NCBI RefSeq assembly: GCF_051014685.1
Contig: NC_135056.1
Coordinates: 4,402,001-4,466,000, forward strand
Direction: 5' to 3'
Origin: Ptiloglossa arizonensis
Lineage: Eukaryota; Arthropoda; Insecta; Hymenoptera; Colletidae
DNA length: 64,000 nucleotides
Each line of letters begins with the position of its first letter. Position 1 is the stretch's first letter. The notes under the pieces are model-generated. The model was not told the DNA's origin. It ran no database searches and saw nothing but the letters and a program-made list of their open reading frames with translations. Below, one piece after another: positions 24,749-36,185 of this stretch. A program made the translations under genes and the position numbers.

Positions 24749-25011
24749 CCGGTTCTTTTGATGTAAAAATTTCTGTACATTCGCGTTTGACCTCGTCAAC
24801 GTTATTGAATCACTTCCTGTTACAAAAATTGTGCCACTGCTCGAAAGGGGTGATAGTCGAACAAAATAAACTCTGAACTATACAATATTGGTGGACTATA
24901 GTTCTGCTTCCAACAATGGTGCAAAAGTGGTAAAATTTCCACTTTTTTACAACTAATTTTAAAAATGAACCTACTGACTGGCAAAAACACAAAAAACTAT
25001 AAGATATTTTT
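24749..25011 (+). repeat. Repeat E, copy 1
   Basis: About 262 bp matching 26,080-26,341 in the same orientation. Shared blocks are GATGTAAAAATTTC, TTTGACCTCGTCAA, TTGTTACAAAAATTGTG, CACTGCTCGAAAG and ACTATAGTTCTGCTT, ending with ATAAGATAT. A more diverged third copy lies at about 26,726-26,912. The family is unknown and no coding frame is conserved among the copies. Confidence 0.75.
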
Positions 25012-25599
25012 TCGTAATCATTATTAAATTATATATATATCTATATCTATATATATTACTACTTTTGTTCACGAAAGAACTTTGTAATAATCATTACGAA
25101 AATGTATCGTATATATATATATATATATTCTATTTCGAATAGACAGTTTAGAAGAATAACAGGAAATAAAGTGATTAAAACTGTACAATATTTTCTAAGA
25201 CACTCCAACAAATATATATTGCACATATCTGTGATAAAGAAATTTAAAAGTAGTAAACAATCGTACAAGAGAATGACCAGTCAGTAAATGATCGTTATCT
25301 TCCGTGTACGCGTATATAATATTCCAAAGTAAAATATATAAACAAACTATCAAGGATACTTATCAAATTACTCGATATAATAGTATCCTCGACGACGTAA
25401 CGAGTAATAAGTAACAGTTGAATTAATATTGAACGTAATAAATAAAATTAGACACTGTGAAAAGGTTCACATCCATTTGTAAAGTACATTCACGTATCGC
25501 GTTTAGATAAATTGTTTTACCGTTGTTAAAGAAGCTTATGGGTTCTCCCGCGTATTTGTATTACATAACGGTAAATTCAGTTGTCAATATAAACTGCGG
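25012..25599. other. AT-rich spacer with short TA runs
   Basis: Short imperfect TA runs at about 25,028-25,058 and 25,110-25,130. Nothing else recognised. Confidence 0.55.
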
Positions 25600-25965
25600 T
25601 AATTTCCTTGCCGTGTGCTCCTCAAGGATAACGGAGCTCACGAAAAGAAACCGAACGAAATTGAATGGAACGCTTGGTTTCTGCCGTAAGTGAACGTTTG
25701 TTTTTATTTAGTTAGACACGAGACCGTTATCCAGACACAGGGCCGCGGTTATGCGGATAAAGAGGTATCCGTTTATCGGGCCAAGGATGTCGCCGGATAT
25801 CACCGATAGCCGCGAATATCCGGTAGACCGCAAACGTACATATACATATATCGTCGTTCCGCGCGGACTGTCACGTTTCGATAAGTATTCTGATGGATTT
25901 AACTGTTTGCGCGAATCGACACCCAATATACGTAACTGCGATACAATACTCCGGTTACCGTTATA
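25600..25965. other. CpG-rich patch with clustered TATCCG/CGGATA motifs
   Basis: Within about 80 bp (25,750-25,830) there are GCGGATA, GTATCCG, GCCGGATATC and ATATCCGG, the same motif type clustered at 7,080-7,142. Overlapping open frames on opposite strands (25,708-25,966) have no domain. This could be regulatory DNA. Confidence 0.35.
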
Positions 25966-26079
25966 GAATCGTTATTTAATTTTATTCTTTGTACGCTTGG
26001 GAATGGTTTCAGATCGCAGATAATAATGATTCAATTTCAATTCATTGAAAAAGTTGAAGCAAAGTTTTGCACAACTATT

Positions 26080-26341
26080 GCGGATCTTTCGATGTAAAAA
26101 TTTCCGTAAATTCGTGTTTGACCTCGTCAATGTTATCGAATCACTTTTTGTTACAAAAATTGTGTCACTGCTCGAAAGAGGTGATAGTCGAAGAAAATAA
26201 ACTCTGGACTGTACACTGGGTGAACTATAGTTCTGCTTTCAACAATGGTGCAAAAATGGTGAGACTTCAACTTTTTTACAACTCGTTTTAAAAACGAACC
26301 TACTGACTAGCAAAAATACAAAGGTATAAGATATATTTTCA
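26080..26341 (+). repeat. Repeat E, copy 2
   Basis: Collinear with 24,749-25,011 and similar along its full length, offset about 1,331 bp. A family-1 MITE inserted 70 bp downstream. Confidence 0.75.
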
Positions 26342-26410
26342 CGAAATAGTTTTTCATCGTGATCCAGCGAATTATTTTAATTGAAAGTGTATCGATGTCG
26401 CTTAATACAT

Positions 26411-26631
26411 TAGGTTGTAAGTGTAAAGGATAAGTTTTCTGGTTTTTTTCATTGTAAAAAAGTATTATGACGATTCAACTATGAACAATTGTAAATATAA
26501 TGAACGAGTCGATAGATCTATATGAAATTTTATACACGTTCATTAAATAGTGGTGCCATCTTTGGAAAAATGAAACGACGAACTTAATAGCTTCATTTCT
26601 TATCGAACGACAAAACTTATCGAGCAAACTA
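26411..26631. mobile_element. Mariner-type MITE, family 1, diverged
   Basis: About 221 bp. The right terminus (CGACAAAACTTATCGAGCAA) is well preserved. The left terminus is disturbed: TAGGTTGT is followed by a small insertion before ATAAGTTTT. Body landmarks GAACGAGT, GAAATTTTATACACGTTCAT and GTGGTGCCATCTTT identify the family. Confidence 0.7.
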
Positions 26632-26725
26632 TTAAAGTGTTTCGGAAAATATCGTGCATTTTTAAACCCTTGATCTCTGAAAGCAGTTGCTTTTCTCTGG
26701 AACGCTATATTCTTGCAAAAGGACC

Positions 26726-26912
26726 GTCAGCGTCAGTATCAAATCATTTTCTTATCAAATAGTGCGCCATTGCACGTTTAAAGTCGAACGGAGTGAAGTC
26801 TAAACTATGCACTGTGTATACTGCAGTTTTAATTATCGAATTGTAGTTTCGGTTTCTATTAATGGAGCATAAGCATTAAAACTATGATTGTTTTACAACT
26901 GAACCTAAAATT
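26726..26912 (+). repeat. Repeat E, copy 3, diverged
   Basis: Weaker match to copies 1 and 2. Shared elements in order are a TCAGTATCAAATCA-like start, GTGCGCCATTGC, an AAAGTCGAA core, CTAAACTATGCACTG, TTTC-ATTAATGG and TTGTTTTACAACT. Boundaries are approximate. Confidence 0.45.
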
Positions 26913-27069
26913 AATCAAAACGAATAACAGAGAGCGTAAAGAAATGGAATATACATTTTTTTAATTGGCACAAAAATATTATAATAGAATTTGAACGATC
27001 TATTAATATTACATTCTTTATTTTGATATACAGTTTAAAAATAACAGGAAGTGTCTAAAGTGCAAGTGC

Positions 27070-27705
27070 AAGTAATAATTATCATTAGTAGCGTTGTAAA
27101 ATATAATTGGCGTTCGATGTGTAAAATTGATCTCGAAAGAAAGATTGCATTATTGTTTTCTCTCGCGATAAAATATTTCTCATTAACGGTTACTCACCAA
27201 TCTGGTAGAATATATACGTTTTAATAATTTACTAATTATTATTAGTAGCATTGTAAAATATATTTCGCGTTCGAAGTGAAAATATGATCTCGAAAGAGAG
27301 ATTGCAATTATTGTTTTCTCTCACGGTAAAATATTTCTCAATAACTATTACAGTTTCTCAGCAATCTGGTAGAATGTATACGTTCTAATAATTTACTAAT
27401 TATTATTAGTAGTATTGTAAAATATATTTCGCGTTCGAAGTGTAAAATTGATCTCGAAAGAAAAATTGCATTATTGTTTTCTCTCGCGATAAAATATTTC
27501 TCAGTAACGGTTACTCACCAATGCGGTAGAATGTATACGTTTTAACAATTTACTAATTATTATTAGTAACATTGTAAAATATATTTCGCGTTCGAAGTGA
27601 AAAAATGATCTCGAAAGAGAGATTGCATTACTGTTTTCTCTCGCGGTAAAATATTTCTCAATAACGTTTACAGTATCTCACCAATGCGGTAGAATGTATA
27701 CGTTT
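27070..27705 (+). repeat. Tandem array, four units alternating 157 and 164 bp
   Basis: The marker TTGTAAAATAT recurs at 27,094, 27,251, 27,415 and 27,572, giving steps of 157, 164 and 157. Units 1 and 3 read TAACGGTTACTCACCAAT, while units 2 and 4 carry an extra ACAGT-containing segment before CTCA. The array is therefore a duplicated dimer (ABAB). Each unit carries ATCTCGAAAG and TTGTTTTCTCTC. There is no coding potential. Confidence 0.9.
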
Positions 27706-29447
27706 ACAGTTCAAATTAATCAAACTCGCGGACGTTTGACCGTTTCGTGTTATCTAGCAGGAAATATGTTTATCTATACAGGAAATTCATTTCAGACGCT
27801 TAGTCGTACAAGGACCGCAAAACATGTCTTGCCCTAGTCCTAACAGCCGAGACCCAGTTTACGAAGTTGTCCAAGTTTCGTTCTAGTAGAAACAAGCAAA
27901 ATCCGCCGGTGACGACATAAATATAGAAACGGGGCAGGGTAGTGGAAGCAGACACCGAAGAACCGGCGGAAACACGTTAATACAAGTATGCGCGAGTATG
28001 TGTCCGTTTTATCCGTTGAATTTCGCGTTTCTATGTTGTGGATCTATTCGTCTGTTGGTGGTGTGGCTCGCGTAAGTAACGAGAGAAGTACGACAATCAG
28101 GAACGTTTCCTCTGCGTTGGAAAATTTTCAATGTTTCTTCGAAGTGTCAGAGGCCCCCAGATCTTGAAGATGTTTGACAGACTTCTCGAAACTTTGTATC
28201 GATAAAAGAACTTTCGTACCTGTACTGAGTGTGTTCGATCGTTTTTGGACAAAGCTCCAAATCGTGGCGAATAATGCTCAGAGGATTTTTTTAGAGAATT
28301 GAAAAAATTAATAATTCTTTAATAACCGATTTTTAACAAATGCACAACTGAATCAAAGTAATAGCTTGGTTATCGGTGAGTTTAATTAATGTAAGATTCG
28401 TTTGTGAAAATTGAAAGTTTGATATTTTAATCTTTATAATTATTTTGTACAATGATGCAAATAATTCTGTTTCGAATATGCAATTTCGTGCAGTTACATT
28501 TTTCAAAACGCGTACGAAGAAATTGTTGAGAAAATTGCGGGAAAAAACGTGGAAATACCAGAAATGTGCAATATTTGATTAGAATAATCGAATTAAGAAT
28601 AAAAAACACCGTACAGGAATTTATTCGGAGCGTTTATTTCGTTGAATAGTTACCCAACGAAGCTTTTACTCGTTTCGTGTGAAATATAATTTCGTTTCAT
28701 AATTCAAATGGTAATTTTTATTGAATAAGTGACGGATGGAAGATTATTGTATTTATTATGCGTTACTCGAAATTTTTACTTAGAAGAATTTTGCTGAAAT
28801 GAATTTTATACGAATAATACAACATACTGCAGGTGCAAACTATTAAATATTTGTCGACACTTTGTTTTTTTATAGACTTGTCTTGTTTGAATGTATACGG
28901 TGTATTTCTTAACTAATATTGAAAACACAAAAGAGTTCTTTATACGTTATATTAAAAACGCGAACTATATACATACCTATTTGAGGTGTCAGTAAGTGCA
29001 TCGTTGTATGATCAGACTACTGTTATTCCTGGGTCATTCAAGGGTTCAACTGATAATTTTATTCCGTCAATTATGTTTTCAAAGCAATAGTTACGACTAT
29101 TTTTACTCTCTATTTCTAAATTTGAATCCTCACCTTGCTAAATATTAAATAAAATTACACTCGAGTTTCTTTAGTAGATATATTAGCCACTAGATGGCAG
29201 ATTTCTCTCACTACTGAGTTTGCCCCAAAGACTCCTCTAAAGGTAAGTCTCCAATTTGGAGTTGTGTCTAATAAGACAGAATCTGCCGAGCCTTCTTGAT
29301 GACTTCATTACCAGACTCAAGATGAAACGTTAAATTTTTGTTCGCGTGACACAGCGAATTAAACTCCTTACATTCTTCTTAAATATTTATTATGTAAACA
29401 AATTCAAAGTTTCCTTTTTCCTATACAATTTTCTTTTACGTTACATA
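27706..29447. other. Non-genic DNA
   Basis: Contains a 9-bp inverted repeat, TCCGCCGGT (27,902-27,910) with ACCGGCGGA (27,962-27,970), in a G+C-richer patch (27,720-28,140). A perfect donor consensus AAAG|GTAAGT lies at 29,243 (+), but no convincing exon precedes it. No gene recognised. Confidence 0.45.
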
Positions 29448-30428
29448 AAATTCAGTTTACATTTCTTTTACATTATTATATTATACTTAGATATTGTAAA
29501 GATCTGGATTTTTTAAAGAAGCTTATAGGTGTCTTCCAAGTATGTTTGTGGTGACTAGGTTCAAGGTTGAACGTTTGTTCTCGAATCCGGTATTCAAATT
29601 TTCACTCGAAGGTGAAAGAATTACTATACTTCGAATCTTTCGTGGCGGCGAGGATACCTCGAAAAGTGCTCGAGCGTGTCTCGTAACGAGGGAAGAAAGA
29701 AAGGATCGATAGATTTTTTTCTCGACCGCGAAACATAAATATACGAAACAATCACTGTGATTCGCTACGACTGCTTAATTGAAAATTAAAGGGAAAGAGG
29801 TTTAAGTGGTCGGTTTGTTTATTCCTGATTAAATTCAGTTTACATTTCTTTTACATTATTATTTCCTAGATATTGTAAAGATCTGGATTTTTTTAAGAAG
29901 CTTATAGGTGTCTTCCAAGTATGTTTGTGATGACCAGGTTCAAGGTTGAACGTTTGTTCTCGAATCCGGTATTCAAATTTTCACTCGAAGGTGAAAGAAT
30001 TACTATACTTCGAATCTTTCGTGGCGGCGAGGATACCTCGAAAAGTGCTCGAGCGTGTCTCGTAACGAGGGAAGAAAGAAAGGATCGATAGATTTTTTTC
30101 TCGACCGCGAAACATAAATATACGAAACAATCACTGTGATTCGCTACGACTGCTTAATTGAAAATTAAAGAGAAAGGATCGATAGATTTTTCGTTGGAAT
30201 CCGGTATTCAAATTTTCACTCGAAGGTGAAAGAATTACTATACTTCGAATCTTTCGTGGCGGCGAGGATACCTCGAAAAGTGCTCGAGCGTGTCTCGTAA
30301 CGAGGGAAGAAAGAAAGGATCGATAGATTTTTTTCTCGACCGCGAAACATAAATATACGAAACAATCACTGTGATTCGCTACGACTGCTTAATTGAAAAT
30401 TAAAGGGAAAGAGGTTTAAGTGGTCGGT
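29448..30428 (+). repeat. Recent tandem triplication with CpG-rich core
   Basis: Three copies start near 29,448, 29,831 and 30,197 (the last truncated at its left). The core from AATCCGGTATTC (29,584, 29,963 and 30,198) through GGCGGCGAGGATACCTCG to CTTAATTGAAAATTAAAG, about 207 bp, appears identical by eye in all three. Copy spacing is 379 and 235 bp. Near identity in otherwise drifting DNA points to a recent event, gene conversion or an assembly artefact. No open frame spans a unit. Confidence 0.9.
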
Positions 30429-31130
30429 CGCTAGACGTAAATACGCGACAGAGAACGAGAAACTAGACAGACCGTGACCCGGTAAGCTGCTCTGTAATCT
30501 TAGTCGGATTCTCGGGGTTCACCCCTTCCTCCCTCTATAGTATGCTTTGGGCTTCGTAGCCATTTGTGCTTCCGCGATACACTCGAAGGCACTAGTCTTC
30601 GTTTATTCATCGTTTTGTGTGTGTGTGTGTATTCGCACGTGTTATTATCACGTCTCGCCGTGCAATCATATTACTACGAATCTACTTAACTCTGAAACGG
30701 TTCGTAAGTCCCATGGTAGAGATTTTCATGGAGTGGTGTCACGTTATGTTACGTGCGCAGGGTTCGGCTGTTTTTAGTACGCCTACGGATATTTATTTCG
30801 GGCACCTTCGAATCTGTCGGTGTATCAATCTCATTTTAAAAGGTCGATGGCGAATTTCTTTCGTTCCGTAAATACATTAGAGGCTGAGGATCGATCGTGG
30901 AACGTTTCGCGGTTTATTATAAGGGATAATAAAATATACTGATAAAATTGTAAGGAAGTGGACGGTCGCCAGGCGTCGAACAGCTACAGAAATTTATACA
31001 CGGGCTTGTACGTTCTGTGAATTGGCTTCGTTTCATAATCCACATTTGAACTTTGCGTTGGATGACCGTGTCGTTTAGAATACACGGTGTTTTAAAGTAT
31101 GCGGTGTAATCCAAGAGGGACGATTCCTTT
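30429..31130. other. G+C- and CpG-richer patch with (GT)n
   Basis: Directly follows the triplicated repeat. It contains a short (GT) run at 30,616-30,630 and many CpGs. Overlapping frames at 30,547-30,871 (+) lack any domain. It could be a promoter or untranslated exon, but no TATA/Inr arrangement stands out. Confidence 0.3.
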
Positions 31131-33479
31131 TGAGTAAGTAGAAATTGTGGAACAAAATTTCTTTTTACGAGACTCGATTAAGAGGAAAATGAACTGGAAA
31201 GGCACTTAATTCGGTTGAACGAGTCTTACGTTTCAATACAGTATATAATAGTAATGATTCAGAAATTGCGAAATTAATTACCCAGTAAAAATGCTGAGAA
31301 TATATTGCAACTGAAAGGAAGCGGTGTCCTCGAGTTGCCTATTGGAAAATAAAGTAAATATTAAATTACATTTTATCGAACAGAAGTAACCCCTAACGTT
31401 ATGCATATTTTGCGTGTAAACTCGATCGACGGATATTGAAATTGAAAACGAGTTTGTAAATCTGTTTCTCAAAATGTATACTACATTTTCGATTTATTTG
31501 TTCAAGAGAACACCCTTTGGGTCAGCCTGTATACTTTCTATTTTCCAATGCAGCAACGTAACATTCAAGAAATATTGTTCGAAATAGCTACGGATATTAA
31601 AATTATTGTACAAGTACGGATGTTACGTTGTTCAAACTTGTGAATTGTTTTACACGATCGCGATGAAAATCTAAAGAAATATCAATCCACGGCGTAAAGC
31701 AGAGTTATTACGTAAATACAGAAATGTTCTTTATCGTTCAAAGTATCCTATTAAAAAAAGTAATTACCTTTGGTAAAAGAACTACACTTTTCATTGGCTT
31801 GTAGTTTTTTCTTTACATCGTGCAGGTACACGCTCGGAGCGAACGCTTTGGGCTATTTATATTTTTTCCCAGCGAAGGAAAAATTAATTTGAAACACGGT
31901 AGGTGTACTTAGACTCCTATCACAATATACAATTTTCGACGTCCCTCGACTTTGAAGCCCATTTTCGTGTCATTCAATTCTCACGCATGGCTACGATAAT
32001 AATTAAATTTCTCCCCTGGCCCAGATGAGTAATAAATTCTATAAATATACATACAGTTGCTTTGACGTTTCGGTTGCGCTTTTTCGAGACAAACATCTTT
32101 TCACCGAAATATATATCTCGCGTCGTAAATTTTGGTTAAGTTTCAATAACAACATTTCGTTACTTCTTGTTTTCATATTCATCCATTCGTTCCGTTACAT
32201 TTGCGTAATAGAAACGTTAAATAAAAGAAATACAATCTTTTGGAGCAAATGCCAAGATTCGTACAATTTTCATTACTGTTCGATAACGTTTACCGTAATT
32301 AGGTTCATCGAGAGTTTCACTCGCATTGTTATTATTTTATAATTACACTTCGTTGTAATATTTTACGCGATACATTAATCGTGTGTAAATTTAACAAGGA
32401 GAAAATTAATATTTGGTAACAATCCCTGAAGGAAATACGATCCTTTATTGATAAAATATCTTCTCTTTTTCGTAAATCTTATTTTAACGAGACATTTTTG
32501 CCAGAGTCATCGATTCACATTGTTATTTTTGAGCGACGAAGGATTGTTTTGTAGCAATGGTTGGTACGAGAAGAAATGGAGAAATATTGTACAATACCAA
32601 TTGGGTATCCGTTTCGTTGTCAAGACGACGTTGAATCGTTTGTAATTCCTGACGTTTTGCAACAGGTAACGTTGATTCTCCCTACTGTTTTTAAAAATAC
32701 ACGACGATAACGATCCTATCTTTTTCCTTGGGCTACGGCAAATAAGCTGGTTATTTATAAACGATGCCTGCGCCTCTCAAGGAAAATGCGCTGCTGTAAT
32801 ATTAATAAACGTGTGTTCCTCCGCAGAATTTATAGTAAATAAAAATTGAACCTTCACATTTTATCGTTGAATCTTAGCGCTCTCGTTTGTTGTAATTCGA
32901 AAAGCATTACCGCGGAAGGTAATACGATAATTGTTCGTTAAAAAGTTGCGTGGAATACAAATTAAAATTCAACCACGTCAACCGGGCGAAACGCCAAGAA
33001 GAGAATACACGAAGATATCTTTCGGATTTAAAAATATAAACAAAGTATCCAGAATCGAGATGACCGTAATCTTTGTTTCCTTACGGTTCGTTTTTCTGTG
33101 TACTATAGTCGAGATACAAACAAGTACCTAATAACGAAGTATCATAATATGTCCTTGGAATGACCTTCAAGGTACAAATTTATTATAGAATTGAACAATG
33201 GATAATTGCAGGTACGAAATTAGCTTTTCTAACGCTCATTTTTCATCTCGGATTTTTTATTATCAACGGTGTCGGTTTCACGTAACTTTCTAATTAAACG
33301 GGGCTGCGTTCAGTATAAATGAAGACGAATCTCATTCCCTGTTGAATAACTCCTTATGAAACGTTTATAAAATTGATTACAGTCGTCAGTTTGTCGTTTC
33401 AATAAAAATGTCATTTCGATAAGAAGACTGTTCGTATAATTACAATAATCTATTCTTTTAAATCACCTAATGAAATTAT
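31131..33479. other. AT-rich non-genic DNA
   Basis: No gene recognised. A splice-like junction (TTTTTTCTTTACATCGTGCAG then GTACAC) lies at about 31,824 (+), weaker than the 12,290 site. A 105-codon frame at 32,025-32,342 (+) is hydrophobic and AT-driven with no domain. The phrase GGTTATTTATAAACG occurs at 32,750 and again at 34,665. Confidence 0.45.
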
Positions 33480-34125
33480 AATACTTCTTTTATAATGATT
33501 TGTACATTTTTCCTAATAAACCTACACTTCTTTCTCTATAAGAAATCTATTCGTAAAATGCAAGGGAAAGAATTACGCTTTGGAATTCGTTTGTGTGTAA
33601 TTTTATCATGGGTCAGAAATGACCCGTCGGCTACCACGAGGTCCGTCTTTCGAGAATCACAATTGCGACGAACATCGTATACTAGGTTGTTCCATAAGTT
33701 TTGTCGTACGATAAAATTTATTGAACAGTATAGTACCAGATTGCTCGATAAGTTTTGTTGTTCGATAAAGTAACCTGTTACTTATCTACCATCTACAATA
33801 ATCTATTCTTTTAAATCACCTAATGAAAAAAATGGCTGCGAATACATTTTATTTCTCAGAAGCCTTAATAAGAAAATATTTTGAGAGTTAAACAGTTGTT
33901 TGCAGTAGTTGACGTAACAGAGTGGTTTAAAACTAATTGTTCAAATTGAAAATGTTCAGTACGTATATTTATTTGAACATTACAATAATCTATTCTTTTA
34001 AATCATCTAATGAAAGAAATAGCTGCGAATTCATTTTATTTCTCGAAAGCCTTCATAAGAAAATATTCGTCTAGTGACAAATTTGGTACCATTATGGAAC
34101 AGTAATGAAAAGTTGATAACTTTTC
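33480..34125 (+). repeat. Left arm of large inverted duplication
   Basis: Matches the reverse complement of 35,129-35,595. From outside in it carries a TCCTAATAAACCTACACTTC block, an AATTCGTTTGTGTGTAA block, the GGGTCA-N4-TGACCC motif (33,610-33,625), a short mariner-type element (33,683-33,780), and a segment with TCTATTCTTTTAAATCA and GCTGCGAAT. That last segment is present twice here (33,795 and 33,982) but once in the right arm. The inner end is GGAACAGTAATGAAAAGTTG. Confidence 0.85.
33683..33780. mobile_element. Miniature mariner-type element (termini only)
   Basis: About 98 bp consisting almost entirely of terminal sequence: TAGGTTGTTCCATAAGTTTT at the left, an internal GATTGCTCGATAAGTTTTGT, and a degenerate AACCTGTTA end. 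The internal ATTGAACAGTA block is the same phrase that is amplified at 54.5 kb. Confidence 0.65.
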
Positions 34126-35128
34126 TGAAATAAAATACCTCGTATCCAGTACTTCGCGAAACATTAATTTCTCGTTGAACGTACCTTCGTACGAACATTT
34201 ATATACGGTATGTAAAACAACGTATATCGTTATCCAATTTAAGTAAAATGGTCAAGTGCATCGATGCATTTGCTTTAAAATACAATCTTAAGGCAATTTA
34301 GACCCTTTTGAACAGTAAAACGTTTCTTTGCCTTATTATTTTTATTATTGTCTAAAAAGCAACTCGGTCCAGGTTTTATCATCGTCATGTACAGAACCAG
34401 CGAGTCTTCTTCGCGCAACAATTTTCAAAACGCGTTATACCATCCTATCAATTGGATTGGTATACCGTTCTATCAATTGTATCACTCTGCTCGCAGCGTT
34501 CATTTCGATGAACTATCGAGTACCACTATATTACGTTAACCGATCGGACATCCTCGGTCGTGGTAGTCTGTCGTATTCAAAAATATACACAAGCATGTAA
34601 CAACGATCGTCTTTTCTCTCTGTTCGTCTGTTCCTTCCCGATAGACCGCGATAAATAAACGGTTGGTTATTTATAAACGGCACCTGTGATTCTTGAAGAA
34701 GATCTAGTGCCATATGCACTTCTGTTAATTCCCCTCTGGCTCTCGCGGCTATGTCCTTTCCTTGCTCGTTTCTGCGCCGACAGCCTCGATAAAGAAGGCA
34801 CTCCTGCGAACGTCGAGACGACACTTCGGAAATGTACCGACCCGTTTGAAGGTCTATTGATTACGTACGGAAATAAAGTAAAAAGATGGAAGGCTCCTTT
34901 AACGAACCAGACGGATATGTTCGCTGTTCGAACGTTACCGCGTTCGGGTTACTTCGGGTTTCATTTCACTTTGCACGATTCAAAAAATCGATCTTCTTAC
35001 ATTTCTTTCGGATTTTTAATACCCGGAGAACACGTTCGGTAAGTTTGATGGCGGAATTCCAAAAATTGGCTGAGATACAGGCCACTGAATACAGCGGTGC
35101 ACAGGTGTACTATATAGTTACCAACTTA
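34126..35128. other. Spacer inside inverted duplication, partly G+C-rich
   Basis: About 1 kb. The part 34,600-34,960 is G+C-richer. Overlapping open frames on both strands (34,328-34,600 plus; 34,531-34,824 minus; 34,686-35,042 plus) are about 90-118 codons with no recognised domain. If the flanking arms are the ends of a foldback element, this is its cargo or the original insertion site. Confidence 0.4.
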
Positions 35129-35595
35129 AATAAAAGTTACCAACTTTTCATTACTGTTCCATAATGGTACCAAATTTGTCACTGGACAAATATTTTCTTA
35201 TGAAGGCTTCTGAGAAATAAAATGTATCCGCAGCCATTTTTATCATTGGGTGATTTAAAAGAGTAGATTATTGTAGATGATAGATGAGTAATAGGTTGTT
35301 CAATAAGTTTTATCGAACAACAAAACTTATCGAGCAGTCTAGTACTATACTGTTCGATAAATGTTATCGTACGACAAAACTTATGGAACAACCTAGTATA
35401 CGATGTTTGTCGCAATTTTGATTCTGGAAAGACGGACCTCGTGGTAGCCGACGGGTCATTTCTGACCCATGATAAAATCACACACAAACGAATTCCAAAG
35501 TGTAATTTTTTCCTTGCATTTTACCAATAGGTTTATTATAGAGAAAGAAGTGTAGGTTTATTAGGAAAAATGAATAAATTATTATAAAAGAAATA
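35129..35595 (-). repeat. Right arm of large inverted duplication
   Basis: Reverse-complement partner of 33,480-34,125, similar enough that frames in the two arms encode near-identical peptides (for example WVRNDPSATTRSVF in both). It lacks one of the two internal segments found in the left arm. The GGGTCA-N4-TGACCC motif is at 35,453-35,468. Confidence 0.85.
35292..35395. mobile_element. Miniature mariner-type element in right arm
   Basis: About 104 bp, the inverted counterpart of 33,683-33,780, with both termini better preserved: TAGGTTGTTCAATAAGTTTT and AAAACTTATGGAACAACCTA. Confidence 0.75.
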
Positions 35596-36185
35596 GGTTT
35601 ATTACGGAAGAAAGAAAAACCGGTATATTTGGAAAATGAGTAACGTTTATTAATTTTCTGCACAATTTTTACACGAAATTATCGCTGTTCAAATGTTCGG
35701 CCATTTTAAATCTACGGAAAAACTCTTGAAATACTTCGACTGCTCTGTTGAATGTTTAAAAGACGACTAACCTAAGGTCGGCAAAACACTTAACGTTTGT
35801 CAAACAAGTGACTTTTACGCTGAATGGTCATAAATTACTTTCTGCCAACCTGGAGACTCAAGTGACACAGATGTGCTGCCAAACATTCCCGATCGACAGA
35901 AATCTTAGTTGTCGCGGAACTTGGGTCTCGAGTGACCCATGTACGTTCTACCAGGGTTACGCACCTTTTCATCGAAACAATTATGTTCTTGATTGTGGAA
36001 ACGACCGAAGAAAGAATATCGAAGATTTTGTTTCGAAACTTCAACTCAATATACAGTAGATTTGTCAGCTATTAAAAATGGTATTTGTTTAATCCTTATT
36101 AATTTTATCATATTTAATCCAATTTAATCGTTCAATTACCGAAAAGATAGGCTAAAATTCAAAAGTTCTCTTTATAATTCTCTTA
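35596..36185. other. Non-genic DNA with a further GGGTC/GACCC motif
   Basis: GGGTCTCGAGTGACCC at 35,923-35,938 resembles the motif in the inverted-duplication arms. Opposed frames at 35,808-36,059 are without domains. It may be another piece of the same transposon family. Confidence 0.35.

Noticed and set aside
29243..29248. Perfect AAAG|GTAAGT donor considered as the end of an exon or a second ratchet site
   Set aside because: The preceding bases end in AAG rather than YAG with only a weak pyrimidine tract, and no exon-like sequence is attached.
29558..29577. GGTTCAAGGTTGAACG considered as a tRNA B-box
   Set aside because: No A-box at the right distance and no cloverleaf could be drawn. 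No tRNA was found anywhere in the window.
33495..33773. Near-identical peptides encoded in two places (also 35,179-35,487 minus), suggesting a conserved protein
   Set aside because: The two are the arms of the inverted duplication, so identity reflects recent DNA copying. The frame runs through a MITE terminus and has no domain.
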